DNA of 64,000 nucleotides from Pyrenopolyporus hunteri (GCA_902806595.1 CADCXC010000010.1:558001-622000); one strand, 5' to 3'; shown: positions 23,901 through 37,000, counted from the first letter of the stretch. Program-made: numbers and translations. Notes: a model not told the origin generated them from the letters alone.

Positions 23901-25625
23901 AGATACAGGCACAGTACCTAATACTAGTACCGTAGTCGTTGAACCGTTTTCTCCCCCTTCTGATGTACTTGATTCCACTATGCTGCCTACCTACCACGGT
24001 AGCCTGTCACCTTCACTATTTTGAAAGTAGGTAGAAGCAGATATTTCGGACTTTAGTAGGCCCAGCATGGTCCAGTGATCAGTCGGCCACGCCATTTAAT
24101 TCGATCGACCCGGACTTTGTCTAGTGTTGGCTTGGCTTAGTTGCGTTCACTTTCAAGCCAACACAACCTACACAATAAAATAAGACTGGAGAAGGATGAG
24201 CCGCTAGCAAAGGGCTCATTGTGAACTTATCTGCCAGGTAGCTAGTTCTAGGACGCTAGTTCGGTTTCTAAGCATGTATAAGACAACGAAATGACAGTAT
24301 CTCGGCGCAGAGTACGCCACTTGCTTCATTGTCTGGCACCTACCTAGACCTGCTCGCATTCAAGCCCATTTCGTTACATCCAACCATCCTAGACGGGATG
24401 GGCGGGGGAGACTGGTTGGCGGATGACTCGTTACATTGATAGGTTTGTGCCTATGCATGTTATAAAAGTTGACCTTGCAATATTTGTTGCATGAGGGCAT
24501 GAGGTATTCAGTAGGGTCTTCATGCGGACGTACATGGGAAGAAGAAGAATTCGGTAGTGCGACACCGGGGAAGATGCGGTTCCTCTCCCATGGTAAAGTG
24601 CGTAATATCCTTGTACCATCTCAATAAGCAACGCCGAGTATATTTACGCAGCGAGGCATAGATAGTCGTATCTCGAACCAAACAAGAATGATATATTGTG
24701 TCCATTTACTTACAGTAACCTCCGGACCACTTCAAAGCTTCTCATGCATGTGATTATCTCTCCCTTTTTTTTTTTTTTTTCAACTTAAACCCCTGTATGC
24801 TATGTGCCCAGACGCGTTCTAGCTACGCATTTGAGTCTGTTGCACGTCTCAACCCATGTTTCTACCCATATAATATCCGACGGAAGACGATCCGCGATGG
24901 TTGCATTACGTGCTACCTAGTCGAATAGAATCAAGGCCGGCCCAAGTTAGGCCATTCTATATCGATCGCATCGCCTCTTCTTTTGCTTCTCTCGTAACAT
25001 GGTATTTTCTTAGAGGGGTCCTTTGAAGCTCCCTTATGTTGGAGGCCTAGAAAGAATCGTCATGCGTTGGACAAATCTTCACCCTTGTATAAGCCTATTT
25101 GAAGCTAACCTTTTCTCCGGCCGAAGCGGTCGATCACTAGATAAGTTTAGATTAACTCGTCTGCTGGCTCCCGTAAAGGGGACCTGCAGAGTCAAGTCAC
25201 CCAACATAGAATTGAAACGCTATCTCTGGGCATATACAAGTCTCTTTCGGACTCCTCTAACCCTGAGCAGAGATAGGATTCATGCGTCCTAGAGTTCCTC
25301 ATCCTTCGCAGGGGAACCCACAAGGCGCCCCATCGACTTTACTTGTTATCATATATACTGTGATTCATGATTATATTGTATACTGATCGTTTTGCATATT
25401 AAGATTGTATTTTCTATGAACAGGGAGGAGGTCGACAGATACGGCGAGGCACGGCGACCTAACATCGATATAGCCGTCGAACCACTAAAACCGGGGTCTG
25501 CGTTATCATCAAGTCCATTCTAAGAATTATTATCCGTGTAATCATAGTTTACACGGATAGTCAATCTGTGAGGGGCTCAGACTAAAACCTGAGAATAATT
25601 AGAGGGCTCAAAGCTGGCTAGCATT
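17901..25625. other. long gene-poor stretch, 7.7 kb
   Basis: No ORF here resembles a known protein. The longest (136 codons, minus, 20533-20943) has no motif and no supportable splice partners. I looked for hidden multi-exon genes of the kind found just to the right (LC8) and did not find one. Contents are AGGTACCT-type tracts (about 18165-18215, 18620-18700), the 11-bp minisatellite at 19298, a T-run/A-run with ATT repeats at 20142-20208, and CGTG/CGTA runs at 19970-19990. No tRNA was found. Confidence 0.4.
19298..19374. repeat. 11-bp minisatellite, 7 perfect copies
   Basis: Seven exact tandem copies of CATTATCCTAC, followed by one degenerate copy (CATTCTCCTGG). No coding context. Confidence 0.95.
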
Positions 25626-26242
25626 TTACTGAGTCTTGAATAGTAGGATAGCACAGTGTCCGAGGTAGAAGTAAATGAAGTGTTTCGTCTCTGGGATCGT
25701 GTTAGCCGCCAATCCGATATACACTTGATGTGAAAGACAATGTAGATACCATGAGTAACGAAGCTCCCGAAGTTCCTTCCAACGATACAGTGCCAAGTCG
25801 GGCCCTTTCGATCATCAAACTAGCAACTATATTAGCAGACTCTCAAATAACCGGAATGCTGACGAGGGCAAGGCCTGACGGGCTAACGTACGGTACGCTT
25901 GATGTGCTGGGCTATGTCCTTCTCGATGGTGTATTTGCCCATGGCCTCCTGTGCTATATCCCGCAGACGTCAGAACATATAGACCGGAAGTCCCCCTCCA
26001 CGATAAAACATACCAACGTCGATCGCCTCTTGCTGCATATCTTCCGTCTGGAGGTCCGTGTTAGTCGCGATGCATCGAATCTTCGGGTATCATCGAGTGG
26101 TTCTAACCATGTCTGCTGACTTGATCTGGGCTATAGAGCGAGAACGGCTGTTAGTCAACCATCTCTTCGCGATTGGATATGGGAACAAACCTTCAAGCTT
26201 GTCGCGGCTGGCGGCCGGCGGGGGGGATTGTTGTTCAGCCAT
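25626..26242 (-). CDS. dynein light chain, LC8 type
   Basis: Six small exons, none long enough to stand out as an ORF: 26191-26242, 26108-26130, 26014-26047, 25892-25953, 25750-25819, 25626-25690 (102 codons, 101 aa). All five introns are GT-AG. The spliced protein carries the full LC8 sequence after a 17-residue Pro-rich start: QIKSADMTEDMQQEAIDV, KYTIEKDIAQHIKR, FDDRKGPTWHCIVGRNFGSF, VTHETKHFIYFYLGHCAILL. LC8 is a homodimeric hub that binds short peptide motifs in dynein intermediate chain and many other partners. In filamentous fungi it supports dynein-dependent nuclear and vesicle transport. Exons of 23 and 34 nt are unusually small. It is divergently arranged with the Mrd1 gene, 797 bp apart. 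The near-perfect family match makes this secure. Confidence 0.95.
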
Positions 26243-27039
26243 ATCGTCGGTGTGCAAAATCGGCTATAGGGGCTTAAACAACGCTACGTTGAACATGACG
26301 GTTAGCAAAGACGGGTTTCGGTGGAAGCAAATGGTAAGGACTACGTAGATGCAAGGCTAAATGCATGACTAAGGCGTCGGCGGGAAACGGAGGCGATATA
26401 CGGTAGACATACTTGAGATAAAGGCCCAATACCGAGATAGAGGCGGGTATGGCTTCCAGAGTCGTTACTGTCGTAAATAGATTGCGTCGAATGGGTCGAA
26501 TAGCGATGAAGATGGGGTTGGTTTATGCCCAAAAGCCGCGTGTGGTCTGGCGACTTAAAAGTCGACAATCTGGATATGGGATGGAATGTTGGAATGTTTC
26601 TATGTAAGGCGACTTGGCCGGGATTGGCCCCTGGAAACCTTGAGAATTAAATTGACCCTGTCGCTGTCATTGCTCCCATTGGCGGATACCTCTTACACGG
26701 ACCACACTAACTGTAAGCTTGAGAGTAAAATTGTGGGCCGCGGGGCTGAAGAGCCTCAAAGCGGGATGAGCAAACCACGTGACGATAACAGATTACACGC
26801 CTAGTCCCTACGTGAAACCGATATGCGATATGGGGACCTCTTTTTTTTTTTTCCTTTTTTTTTCTAATATTAACCCCCACCCCAGTCTTCGTCTTCCTCG
26901 CGTTGTGCTCCGTTTACTACCAGTCGAACTTATTCGCGAGTCGTCAAAAGGGAACAAGCCCTTCGCCGTTCTTAATTTCTTCTTTTGCCCCCTCTCAAGT
27001 GCGTCTATAGTCGGATTGCCCATCTACCTACTACCCATC
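26243..27039. promoter_or_regulatory. divergent intergenic region LC8 / MRD1
   Basis: A 797-bp shared upstream region. A poly-T run (26840-26863) and a pyrimidine-rich stretch up to the MRD1 ATG form the likely MRD1 core promoter and leader. CACGTGA lies at about 26776. Small ORFs here are not credible genes. Confidence 0.45.
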
Positions 27040-29830
27040 ATGGATTCGTCTCGAATCTTCGTCAAAGGTCTGCCACCAAATCTCAACGAGGCCGACTTGC
27101 GCAAGCACTTCGCGTCAAAAGGTCATATCACAGACGTAAAGCTGATACCTCACCGAAGGATCGGATATGTTGGCTACAAGAGCTCCCAGGAAGCTGCAGA
27201 CGCAGTCAAATACTTCAATCGCTCCTTTGTACGGATGTCCAAGATATCTGTCGAGTTAGCGAAGCCTGTTAGTTCCTTCGACCACAGCACCACCAGCATT
27301 GGCCTAATACCGCTCTTAGATAGCAGATCCTTCCTTGTCCAAAGCCAAAGAAAGAAAGATTAAACCGGCGCCTGGCACGCAGGCTTTTCAGACGACGACC
27401 AAACAGTCTTCGGAACCCGAGGTGCAACCCAAGGATTCGAAAAAGAGGAAGCGAGATGTACTCGACGAGTCTGACCCGAAGCTACAAGAGTTCCTAAGCG
27501 TTATGCAGTCCGCAAAGGCTCCAGCGAGTAGAATACACGGTATTGCTACGGAATCGATGGAAGAGCCCCCAGCAAAAATAGCAGCGCTTGCGGCTGAAGA
27601 GGGAGCATCAGATGACGAATACGAAGTCGTACCAAGTCGAAAAAAGAGGGATAAGCCCGTAGAAGACACAAGACCACCATTAGGTGTTAGGGACGAAGCG
27701 AACCGCCAATCCCAAGGAGACCTAGACATGGCTGAAGGACCCCTAAAAGAACAGGAAGTACCAACCACTGCTACCGCTACCGAGGGTATAACTGGTACGG
27801 CCGCTACGGACGATGATTGGTTACGATCACGGACAAGCAGGTTACTAGACCTAGTCGACGACGAGGATACTGTACCTCTCATCGCGCCGTCTAGGAGCAC
27901 GCCGCCCATACCCGTAAACCAAGATCAGGAGCAACCCGAGGTCATTGATGCAACTTCGGATGAGAGTCAAGACCAAGATGCCCAAAGCCCCCGACCTGAC
28001 GCTGACGCGCCCACTACGGAAGCGGGAGGCGATGCTCTCGAAACACTTCGTAAGACGAGGAGGTTATTTGTCCGGAACCTGCCATATTCCGCCACCGAAG
28101 ACGACCTTAGATCGTATTTCGGACAGTACGGTGACGTTGATGAGGTAAGACTTTTCTGCATTTTGGTTTTGACTATTGCTTCCATGATGAATCCCAGATA
28201 GGGACAGCTGATGCCAAAAGGTATCTGATGATAACCCTGGGCCAGTATTTAGTAGATGCTTTATTTCTGAGAGCCATCCCTTCGTCGTTAGCCTCTGCTC
28301 GTTACCTAACACCTTTCATTCCTGCTGAAATGACGACAGGTACACGTGCCAATGGATAGCTCGAACAATAATCGCGGCATCGGCTTTGTTTTATTCTCTA
28401 GCTCAGACGATGCGACAAGAGCATTCCAAGCAGATCGTTCTTCATTTCAGGGGAGGATATTACACGTTCTCCCAGCATCAGCAAAGCGCGATCATAACCT
28501 GGACGAATTCGCCCTGTCCAAGTTACCCCTGAAGCAACAGAACCTTATCAGAAAGAGGGCCAAGGCAGCAGAGTCGAGGTTTAATTGGAATTCACTATAC
28601 ATGAACCAGGATGCCGTGAATGCATCGGTTGCCGATCGCTTAGGGATCTCGAAGGCGGAACTCCTTGATCCGACTAGCTCCGACGCGGCTGTGAAGCAAG
28701 CGATTGCTGAGACTTCGGCGATCCAGGACACTAAAGCCTATTTAGTGGCTAACGGTGTTGATCTGGACGCGTTCAAGTCGGGGCCTCGAGGCGACACAGC
28801 AATCTTGGTAAAGAACTTCCCTTACGGCACTACGATCGAGGAAATTAGAACTCTCTTTGAAGAACACGGCCAAGTCTTAAAAGTGCTTATGCCGCCGACG
28901 GGGACAATAGCGATCGTCCAGTTCGCGCAGGCTCCTCAGGCCAAGGCCGCCTTCGCAAAACTAGCGTATCGCCGATTCAAGGAATCCATATTATTCCTTG
29001 AAAAGGCCCCGAAGAACCTTTTCGTAGATAAAGAACAACAGCAAGGGACGGTCCAGACCAACAAGGAGCCCGGCGCTGTGCAGAAGCTGTCTGTCTCTGA
29101 GCTGCTAGAACAAGAAACACAGGAGCCCGTAGAGTCGAGCTCATTATTTGTCAAGAATCTTCATTGGGACACCACCACGCAGGAGCTCGCAGATGAATTC
29201 AAGCACCTCGAAGGATTCAGATCGGCTCAGGTGAAGACGAAAAAAGACCCCAAGAAGCCTGGCCAAGTACTCAGCATGGGGTTCGGATTCGTTTCATTTT
29301 CTAACAAGACAGCGGCCGAGGCAGCTTTGAAGGTCATGGACGGTTACGTCCTCAGAGCTCACAAACTTCAGGTCCGAGCTTCGCATCGCGGACGCGACGC
29401 GGCCGAGGAGCGAAGACAAGAGGACAATGCCAAGAAAGCTGCGAATCAAAGGACAAAGATAGTAATAAAGAACGTCCCCTTCCAGGCCAACAAGAAGGAC
29501 ATCCGGACGCTCCTAAGCGCATATGGCCAGCTCAAATCGGTTCGTATACCGAAAAAGTTCAACTCTACCAGCAAAGGGTTTGCGTTCGCAGAATTTGTCT
29601 CTCCGAAGGAAGCAGAATCAGCGATGCTAGCGCTGCAAGACACCCATCTATTAGGCCGCAGGCTTATACTTCAATACGCGGAGGCGGAAGCGATTGATCC
29701 GGAAGAGGAAATCGCTAAGATGCAGAAGAAGGTTGGCGGCCAAACTAGCAAAATCGCCCTGCAACAACTCACGGGAGGAGGCCGCAAAAGGGTGACTCTA
29801 GGAGGTGATGAGGACGAAGGGGAGATGTAA
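27040..29830 (+). CDS. mrd1: multiple RNA-binding domain protein 1 (Mrd1/RBM19), ribosome biogenesis
   Basis: Three exons, 27040-27267, 27320-28144 and 28340-29830 (848 codons, 847 aa), all phase-0 GT-AG joins; intron 1 is 52 nt, intron 2 is 195 nt. Mrd1 binds pre-rRNA and U3 snoRNP in the nucleolus and is required for 18S rRNA maturation. Five RRMs are visible: RRM1 residues 3-76 (SRIFVKGLPPNL), RRM2 from about 322 (RRLFVRNLPYSATEDDLRSY, split by intron 2), RRM3 from about 504 (TAILVKNFPYGTT), RRM4 from about 619 (SSLFVKNLHWDTT) and RRM5 from about 724 (TKIVIKNVPFQANKKDIRTL). An acidic Lys/Glu-rich linker fills residues 80-320. Length and order match fungal Mrd1. The start is fixed by the first RNP2 motif lying three residues from the ATG. 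Confidence 0.95.
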
Positions 29831-30692
29831 TAGGTAATAAAATGTGTCTATACTTCTGATTCCGTGCCTGGTTACGCCACTGGAGAAGCGTGAGTATTGC
29901 CACGTTAGGAGCTAGGGACAATGGTTCATTGCCTTATCCCTTGTCAGGGAGAGGCCCGCATTGTCTGATGCGGTGCCTTTTTCTGATCCCAGGAGTTCGG
30001 CCTAGCAATAGCTTTCAGATTTATCCCCCCTCCTTCGCATGGTTCTCGTAACCCCTTCCGATCGAGTCTCTACCAAATCATAGACCTAATGGTCCTACAT
30101 GGGTATGTTAATCAAAAATCACATTCCCTCCGCAAAATTCGCAGCAACACCCATCATTACCGGTCCGAGAAGGGCCGGGAAGCATCATAATACAATTTAA
30201 AGCATTCCCCGTGGTGAGTCTACCTTTGCTCCCCGTTACTACATCAATACTAGCGTCTTTGCGTGCCAATTACACGCAACGCCTACGAAACGCAGCGTAT
30301 TTTCCCACCTCGACCTTCATGATCGTCGCATCCATACTATTCGAAGCATTTTCCTCTGGACGCCCTTGGGAGCATCCTAGTGGATGTTCCTAGGGCTCGA
30401 GTCTTCTTTTCGGGCACCTTTATTGTCTTCCTCCTACCTAGATATTCGGATACCAAAGGTCAAGTGAATGTAATATCTATAAGATATGACGATCTTTCTC
30501 TTCCATACCAGCACTCTAGTTCGAAAAAACCATCGCTAGTTGTAATAGTAATGGGCATCCTCTCCGCCACTGCCATTCCTTTTAACATATCTTATTCTGC
30601 TTCCCAGCGTTCTTTAGCTTTCTCCGGGCATTCTCTCGGATTCTCCATCCTTTCACAAAGCATTCTTATCACCTTCCATCATACCCCTCCAG
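29831..30692. promoter_or_regulatory. intergenic / probable 5' leader of the TEA-domain gene
   Basis: 860 bp between the Mrd1 stop and the TEA-factor ATG. It becomes C/T-rich toward the gene and contains two upstream ATG frames of moderate length (30211-30393 and 30380-30763, the second overlapping the main start in another frame). These could be uORFs if transcription begins early; there is no direct evidence. Confidence 0.4.
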
Positions 30693-33600
30693 ATGGAGCA
30701 TCCGAGGCCTGTTTTGTCGTCTCAGAGATACTCCCCAGCATCGGACTACGCATACGAGACTGACCATGAAGTAATGTCGATGACACGACAGCCTCTTGGT
30801 GAATCTACAGGCAACGTTCAACCGCATAATCTTGCTGCTCTAGCGCTGTGTAATCACTCCTTATCACCACCTATACATCCAATACCAACACCACCTATAG
30901 TCCCTACGCAGGCTCTGACCTCGAGTTATGGGACAAGCCTCCGAGGCGGACGTTCTTTGCACCGAGATGTATCATTACGAGAGTCACCAATGGGTTATCC
31001 AAGGGGCAACAAGAACCCCATCTACGCATACAAGCATTTCGCCGATTATCGTAATAAAGTAATGCAAAAGGAGCTCGAAAAGGAGCAACCGATATGGCCG
31101 TTGTGGTTAGAGGATGCCTTTCTCGACGGTGAGGAAATGCCTGTTGGGGAAACCCGCCTCCAACACTAACCCCCCTCTCCCCTCTCGGTCTTACTGCGTT
31201 CCTTGTGCTGACCCTCTGCAGCTCTCCTTTTAATCCCACAAATGGGCCGTAAAAAGTTCAGCTCGAAGACTATATTATACGGGCGTAACATGCTCATAAC
31301 AGAGTATCTATGGATCTATCACTGGCTTCTACACCCCCCACAGAATGGCGAGGTCATTCCCAACAGGCAACAAAGGGAGAAGGGCCCGGATGGAAAGCCT
31401 CACCCGATGTACAGGGGACGAAAGCAAGTATCTAGTCACATCCAAGTCTTGAAAGGTTTCTTCGCGACCCTGGTTACTTGTGAGTACCCTTAAAACTAGG
31501 TGCCTGGCGTGCATGTGTTGGTGAAGAACTTTTAACTAACTTCCGTATCTTCAAGTCCACTTCATCTTCCCAAGCAAGAGAGACTCCAAGGAGGAGGATA
31601 GAAGACTAATAAGGGATGATGATGACACAGAATCATTTAAAAACAATCGGGTGCTTATTTCTATAGCGGACGGTCGGTTGCCCGACGAGCGGCCGAACTA
31701 TGAATATTTCGCTCGCCTCCTTAGTGGTGATAACGATGTCTTCCTGCGGCCGAAGCAATGCTGGATCTTCGTTTCATCGTCTCAGGTCAAAATCAAAGAA
31801 AAACACGCCAAGATAGACGACGGCACCACGAAGAAGCAGTTCACCGGATATACACCCAGCGGACAGTGGCTTGGAGAGGCCGATTACCCGCACCTCAAGC
31901 TCAACGATAGCAAGGATTACAAAGACCTGCCGAGGAATGGAGATCACCCAACAGTGCTTCTACACGAATACACTAGGTTGCTTGCGCAAAAAGAATCCTC
32001 TTCCATAAAGGAAATCTCCAATCGCTGGGACATTCAGTTCCCAGAGCTTAGAGAGAAGCTTCTCGCTGCCTTGGATGACACGCACCCGTCGGACGAGAGG
32101 ACGTCACGCTGCGTGGTGGGACCCTGCGACACATTTCACTTCGAAGTGGTGCTGGACCTCCACGCGACGTCGAAATTTCCTGACGGCTCCGAGCTTAATG
32201 GTATGGTTGAGCTCTCAATTAACCGGCCTGAACTTCACAACCATAGCTGGAGGTCAGTGACCTCGGTCGTGAAGCCGGAAGAGCTACACATCTCCGGATC
32301 GGAGCCCGACTTCTGGGATCTGAGTAACCCCGTTGAAGTTATCGTTTCGCACCGCGTCGGATGTAATGGAATAGGTCGATGCGATTGCGGCTCCCGCGGG
32401 AACCGAGATACCATCGGCGTACCGTTCCCGGCCGCTAGCTGGGCTAACACGTTCATCAAGCTAGCGCCGTACGTCACCGCGGAGCGCGAACGCAAGGAAC
32501 GTAAGGGACGTGAACAAGACTCACACAAGGGGTCTCGTCCCTCACGAGCCGAGCGCGAAAACGCCAGAGTGAAGAAGGAAGAAGAGAATGCGTCCGCGTC
32601 GTCGCACAAGGGCGGAAACGGTAAGGCACCGACTCCCAAGGATCTCCTGTCCCAGGTAGCCATGTACCAGGAGATCTGGTCAGCACCCAACCACAGTGTA
32701 GGTGAGGGTATGAAGCGCGGGTGGACGCGACGTTCTGTCATCCTGTGGACGTTCGTCCCAGTACATGAGCACACGGACGAGAAGGGAAAGACGGTCACCG
32801 TCGCTGCAGGCACAAACTGGCGGTTTCTGACCAAGGTCGATCCGACATCTGAGTACCACCAGCAGCGGGCGTATATGTCGGGCGCGTCACCCGTCTCCCG
32901 CGACACCGTCACGTCGCCTAATCCCGGATACCAGGCTCACCTTGACGCGGCGATGCACGAGAACCTAAGCGCGGCTTACGATGCCCCGCCTGTCCTACCA
33001 TCAACCACCGTACCAAGCCAGCAACACCAGCACCAACAACAGCGTGCTCACCATCAGCAGATCCCTCAGGTCTTAGACATTCTGGACGGGTTCGATAACG
33101 GCCTCGTCACGCCACCACCCACGGCGTCACTGACAGGTGGCTATCCACATAACTTCGACGGTAGCGGAGATGCAGGTTCTGTGCTACATCACCACCTAAG
33201 CTTCATGTCGGACGATGCTGGCCCCATTGCCACCGATATCCCCGGTGGAAGCAACAGTAATAATAATGATAGCGATGAAACGGACGCTTTCCTCTCTAGT
33301 CTTGGCGTGCCCGTGTCTTCGTACGAAGAGAACTGGGCCGCGGCGGCACAAAGCGACGGTGGCGGCCTCAGCCTCGATACTACAGGCTGGAACGCCGCAT
33401 ACGTCGACCCGCATCATGGCATCAGCGTCGGCTGGGCCGATACCACGGGCACCCTTTCGAGCGCGGCTACAAGCGCAGGTACCGGCGAACCATTGTGGGC
33501 GGGTGCTGCCTCCGCTGCCCTAGGAAGTACGCACGGGTCCCGCGATACCAGCTTCAGCGGCGCGAGTACCTCACACTGGGCTGATGACAAGGAAACTTCG

Positions 33601-34002
33601 GCGCCCTTATGGCCAGGGAAGTCGCAACATAACCCTCAGTACCACTACACACATCAACAGCAACAACACCAGCAGCAGCAGCCAGCTCAAGATCCATGGG
33701 CGGCCTGGCAGGCGACGGGAGCGGAGCAGCCCTCCTGGGACGTGGATACGCACGACTTCTCCGTCGATCTGACCGGCGGCAGTGGTGACACGGGCCTCAC
33801 CTTGCCGCGGTCTGCCGGGCACCACACCCAGGTGGCCGGACGCAAGCGCTCACGCACAGAGAGTGGGGATGCGGGTGTGGGCGATACGGTATACCCTGCG
33901 CATTCGATGCGCAAGCTATCGCATCCGAATGGCCTCAGCCAGAGCCACGCTCAACAGAATGCGCCTACCGCGATCATGGATGACGGCCAGACTTTCTTGT
34001 AG
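30693..34002 (+). CDS. TEA/ATTS-domain transcription factor, AbaA/Tec1-like
   Basis: Three exons, 30693-31128, 31222-31479 and 31556-34002 (1047 codons, 1046 aa), GT-AG introns of 93 and 76 nt. TEA factors of this type control conidiation (AbaA) or filamentation (Tec1) in the nucleus. The TEA domain spans residues about 130-226: WPLWLEDAFLDALLLIPQMG (made by splice 1), YGRNMLITEYLW, and the recognition helix RKQVSSHIQVLKGFF. An insert of roughly 25-30 residues (HPPQNGEVIPNRQQREKGP) separates helix 2 from helix 3. Splice 2 gives LVTFHFIFPSKRDS. The AbaA-like region LPDERPNYEYFARLL...CWIFVSS follows. The C-terminal 350 residues are Gln/His/Ser-rich, with a basic RKRSRTES motif near the end. Whether it is the abaA orthologue or a paralogue is undecided. 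Confidence 0.85.
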
Positions 34003-37000
34003 GGCGGCACTATGTCTATACATATCCACTATTATTATTATTATTACCACCACCCCCTTCTGTAATTCACTGTTGCTCTCCGGTATACAGTACAGTTCGC
34101 TCGTCGGCATTAGCTAGCTAGTCGGCTATGATCTTCTTTTCTTCTTTCGGAGTAACATGGCTAGGGTATCAAAATTCACTTTTTACTTGTATTTGTATGG
34201 GAACATTTGGCTGGGGGCGTTATACGCGGGTTTTCTTTCAGCTTCGGATCAAGCTCCGCTGGCCCCGGGAGATACTGGTACGGCGCCAAGGGGTTCCTTT
34301 ATTTATATTTCCTTGGATAGCTGGCTGTCAATGGACGGCGTCTATATACGATTACCATTATTAGGTTCTTACTTCGAATTTTGCCTGCCTGATTCGAACC
34401 TCGTTTAAATGTCATATGATATTGCCTCACAGTAGCCGTGCAGACTGCGCTTTTATGTATTAGCAAACGTTCTCTTTTACTCCGCGTTACAATGCTATTG
34501 TATCGCGATGCTTTTTGACTTGGGATGAATTGCGAAACGCCCGGCCAAGACATACTCCAGGAACCCAACACTCCAATATTATAGGGAAACATCTTACGTC
34601 TAGCTAGAATTCCACCTCTGGGCTACCTGCCACAGTAACAAGAAAGAAACTATCAACAAATACCCTACCAATATCCCGGTATCGAGGAACCATGCAAGAT
34701 CTCGTGTTTCAAGCGTACACACTCGACAAGGGGAGTGTCGCGATGTCTTGGCGAGCTGTGACTCGATTGGGATTTACTTTCCCAACGATCCTGCCGCGCG
34801 GGTCCGCAGCGTGGAGATCCCCTGCTCACCGTACTAGAAAAAAAAGCGAATGAAAGACCCGCTTCAGTGTCTATCAGGGATACGCCGTAGCGATTGAACG
34901 ACCGCACATAGGCGATTATGAAACGGTGAAGGTCTAGAAGTTCGAGGAATTCCTAAAGGTCAGTTGGCAGCTTCAACGGTTCAACGACCGACCACAGGTA
35001 GGTAATATCCCTTGTGACCACCACGGTAGGATATCCGACTACACGGTGGGCCGACAATACGGCCCACCCTTCCCCGAAGGCCATTACACGAAGACGGTTA
35101 CCGCCGTTTAGGCCAATGCGTTACTAAGGCAAAGCACTTTAACGTAGTTAGAGTTTATCTAGTGGTGTCCAGCCTCCAGCGCCGCTCCCAAATACCGGAA
35201 GTTAAGTGCGACAAAGGCGTATCTTATATCTGGGACAGATTATAACACGAGAGGCCACGATCTGTTTAAGCCTATGCACTCGGCCAAAGACAAGTATTAC
35301 AGCAGTCTCAGAATTGAGATGGCGGCGCTTAGCAGTTACACGAGCGGAGTAGATCAGCTGTGTGGATATTTCCCATCCCGACTATAAGTCCGGGGTGGTT
35401 ACTAAAAGCTATAGAGAGGGTCCCGTTATTTTGAAGCACGGCGCGTAAGATAGAAACACGAGATAAGCACCCGATGCTTCGAAATTACCTCAGGTAGTCG
35501 CGGAGGTTTGTCAGTGGGAGTCAGTGGGAGTCAGTGGGAGTCAGCGGAAGACGGTGAATAGTCCACTCAAAGGGGTTTGCCAAGACGGCGGCAATGCAGC
35601 CAACCATGTTGGCAACGTTGACGAAAGTGGGAAAGGGTTGCGACGGCTCACAGCGGAAAGACGTCGTAATTTCGCATAGTCTGACTGATAGTTTCATATA
35701 TGGCTCATATACGGCAGACATGAGGGTTGGAGTAAGGCCGGTAGAGAAAAGGCCATGGGCGAAGAAACGAGAAACAAGCAAGAAACAAGGAAATGGCTGG
35801 CGTGCCGCTGCAGCTTGGCAGATTTTTAGCCTCTCGATGCAATGAGGTTTTGTTGCAATTCGTCGCAAACCGGGGTGGGCATCGGTATTTGATTGGTCGT
35901 GATGCAAAGAATTGAGAACAACGGGACGAAAAGTGACGGAAGATTTTAGGCGAATATTTTAACGATGATCTTGGGTAAGAACCCACAGTATGCGTGTGTA
36001 CCTACGTACCACCCATGAATTGCACAGGGTCGTTGCATGGTGGGGTGGGGGGGAAGTAGGAGCCGAGAGCGCTACGGACGAGGTACCTTATTGTGAACGT
36101 CTCTTCGCCCGCTATCACAGCGAAAGGGTACAAGATCTTATCGCTTATCATCGCATGCTCAGCCCTGATTTACGTATGTACCTACCTACCTAGGTACATA
36201 GTAGGCAGGGAGATCATCGTTCCCGCCATTTTGTAGGCATATTACATAATGTACCCGGATACAAAAGGTCGTATACCATGTACATATGTACCCCAACCCC
36301 CGTCCGAAGCCACAGAAAAGCCGAAAAGCCAAAGCCAACAACCTTTCACATACTATGCGATGGTGAGGATATACACAAGACATCTTCGCATCCCCGTCTA
36401 CTGGCGCGCATAAACCCCCGTCTCTGACAAAACAGCCGCTAGAAACAATGTCGGCCTATCGTATGCCCTATCCACCACGCTGCTTCCGTAGACGCGTACG
36501 AGAAGTGCTCTACGCTGCCAACCTTACCTGACAACTTGGCCGTCGTCAAGGAGACCGTCACTCTAACATGTCAGGACGGGGCTAGAAACCTGGGCCATGG
36601 CCTATATGATCGTTCCTTGCGGCCTAGGCTGCTAGCTATCCTACTCTAGAAACTAAGGCCCACTCTCATGTCCTATTCTTGCATGAAGCTTCTACCGGAT
36701 ACTCTCTGTAACGCAACTAGTCGAGATTAGACTTCAAGTGTTCTTTGTTTCTATCGAGGCTCAGCAAGCGAGCAAACGTCTCCCCTAGGAAGTGCCCTTA
36801 GCTTTATATTACCTTTCACCACCTAGGGATACTCTATCCTCTCCTCCAATCTCGTCTCGCCCTCGACCTATCCCTCGACTTATCGGTACATAGAACAGGA
36901 TCGTATGTGCGGGCCCCTCTCATCCTGGAATCCTAGGTACCTGGCTGTCAAGTAAAGACCTTGGGAATCAGCAGAGGTCAACCGAGAATCCACACCTTGA

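Noticed and set aside
34370..34420. GGTTCGAATC on the minus strand, a tRNA T-loop-like sequence
   Set aside because: The flanking five bases do not pair, and no acceptor, D or anticodon arms can be built. Other TTCGAAT hits (5797, 20644, 53935) fail the same way.
35155..35260. Phrase resembling part of a 5S rRNA (CCGCTCCCAAATACCGGAAG, then TTAAG)
   Set aside because: Only a short resemblance; the internal control region and the closing stem of a fungal 5S gene are missing.
35521..35907. 128-codon minus-strand ORF with a hydrophobic patch
   Set aside because: Its C-terminus is encoded by the GTCAGTGGGA tandem units and no family feature is visible.
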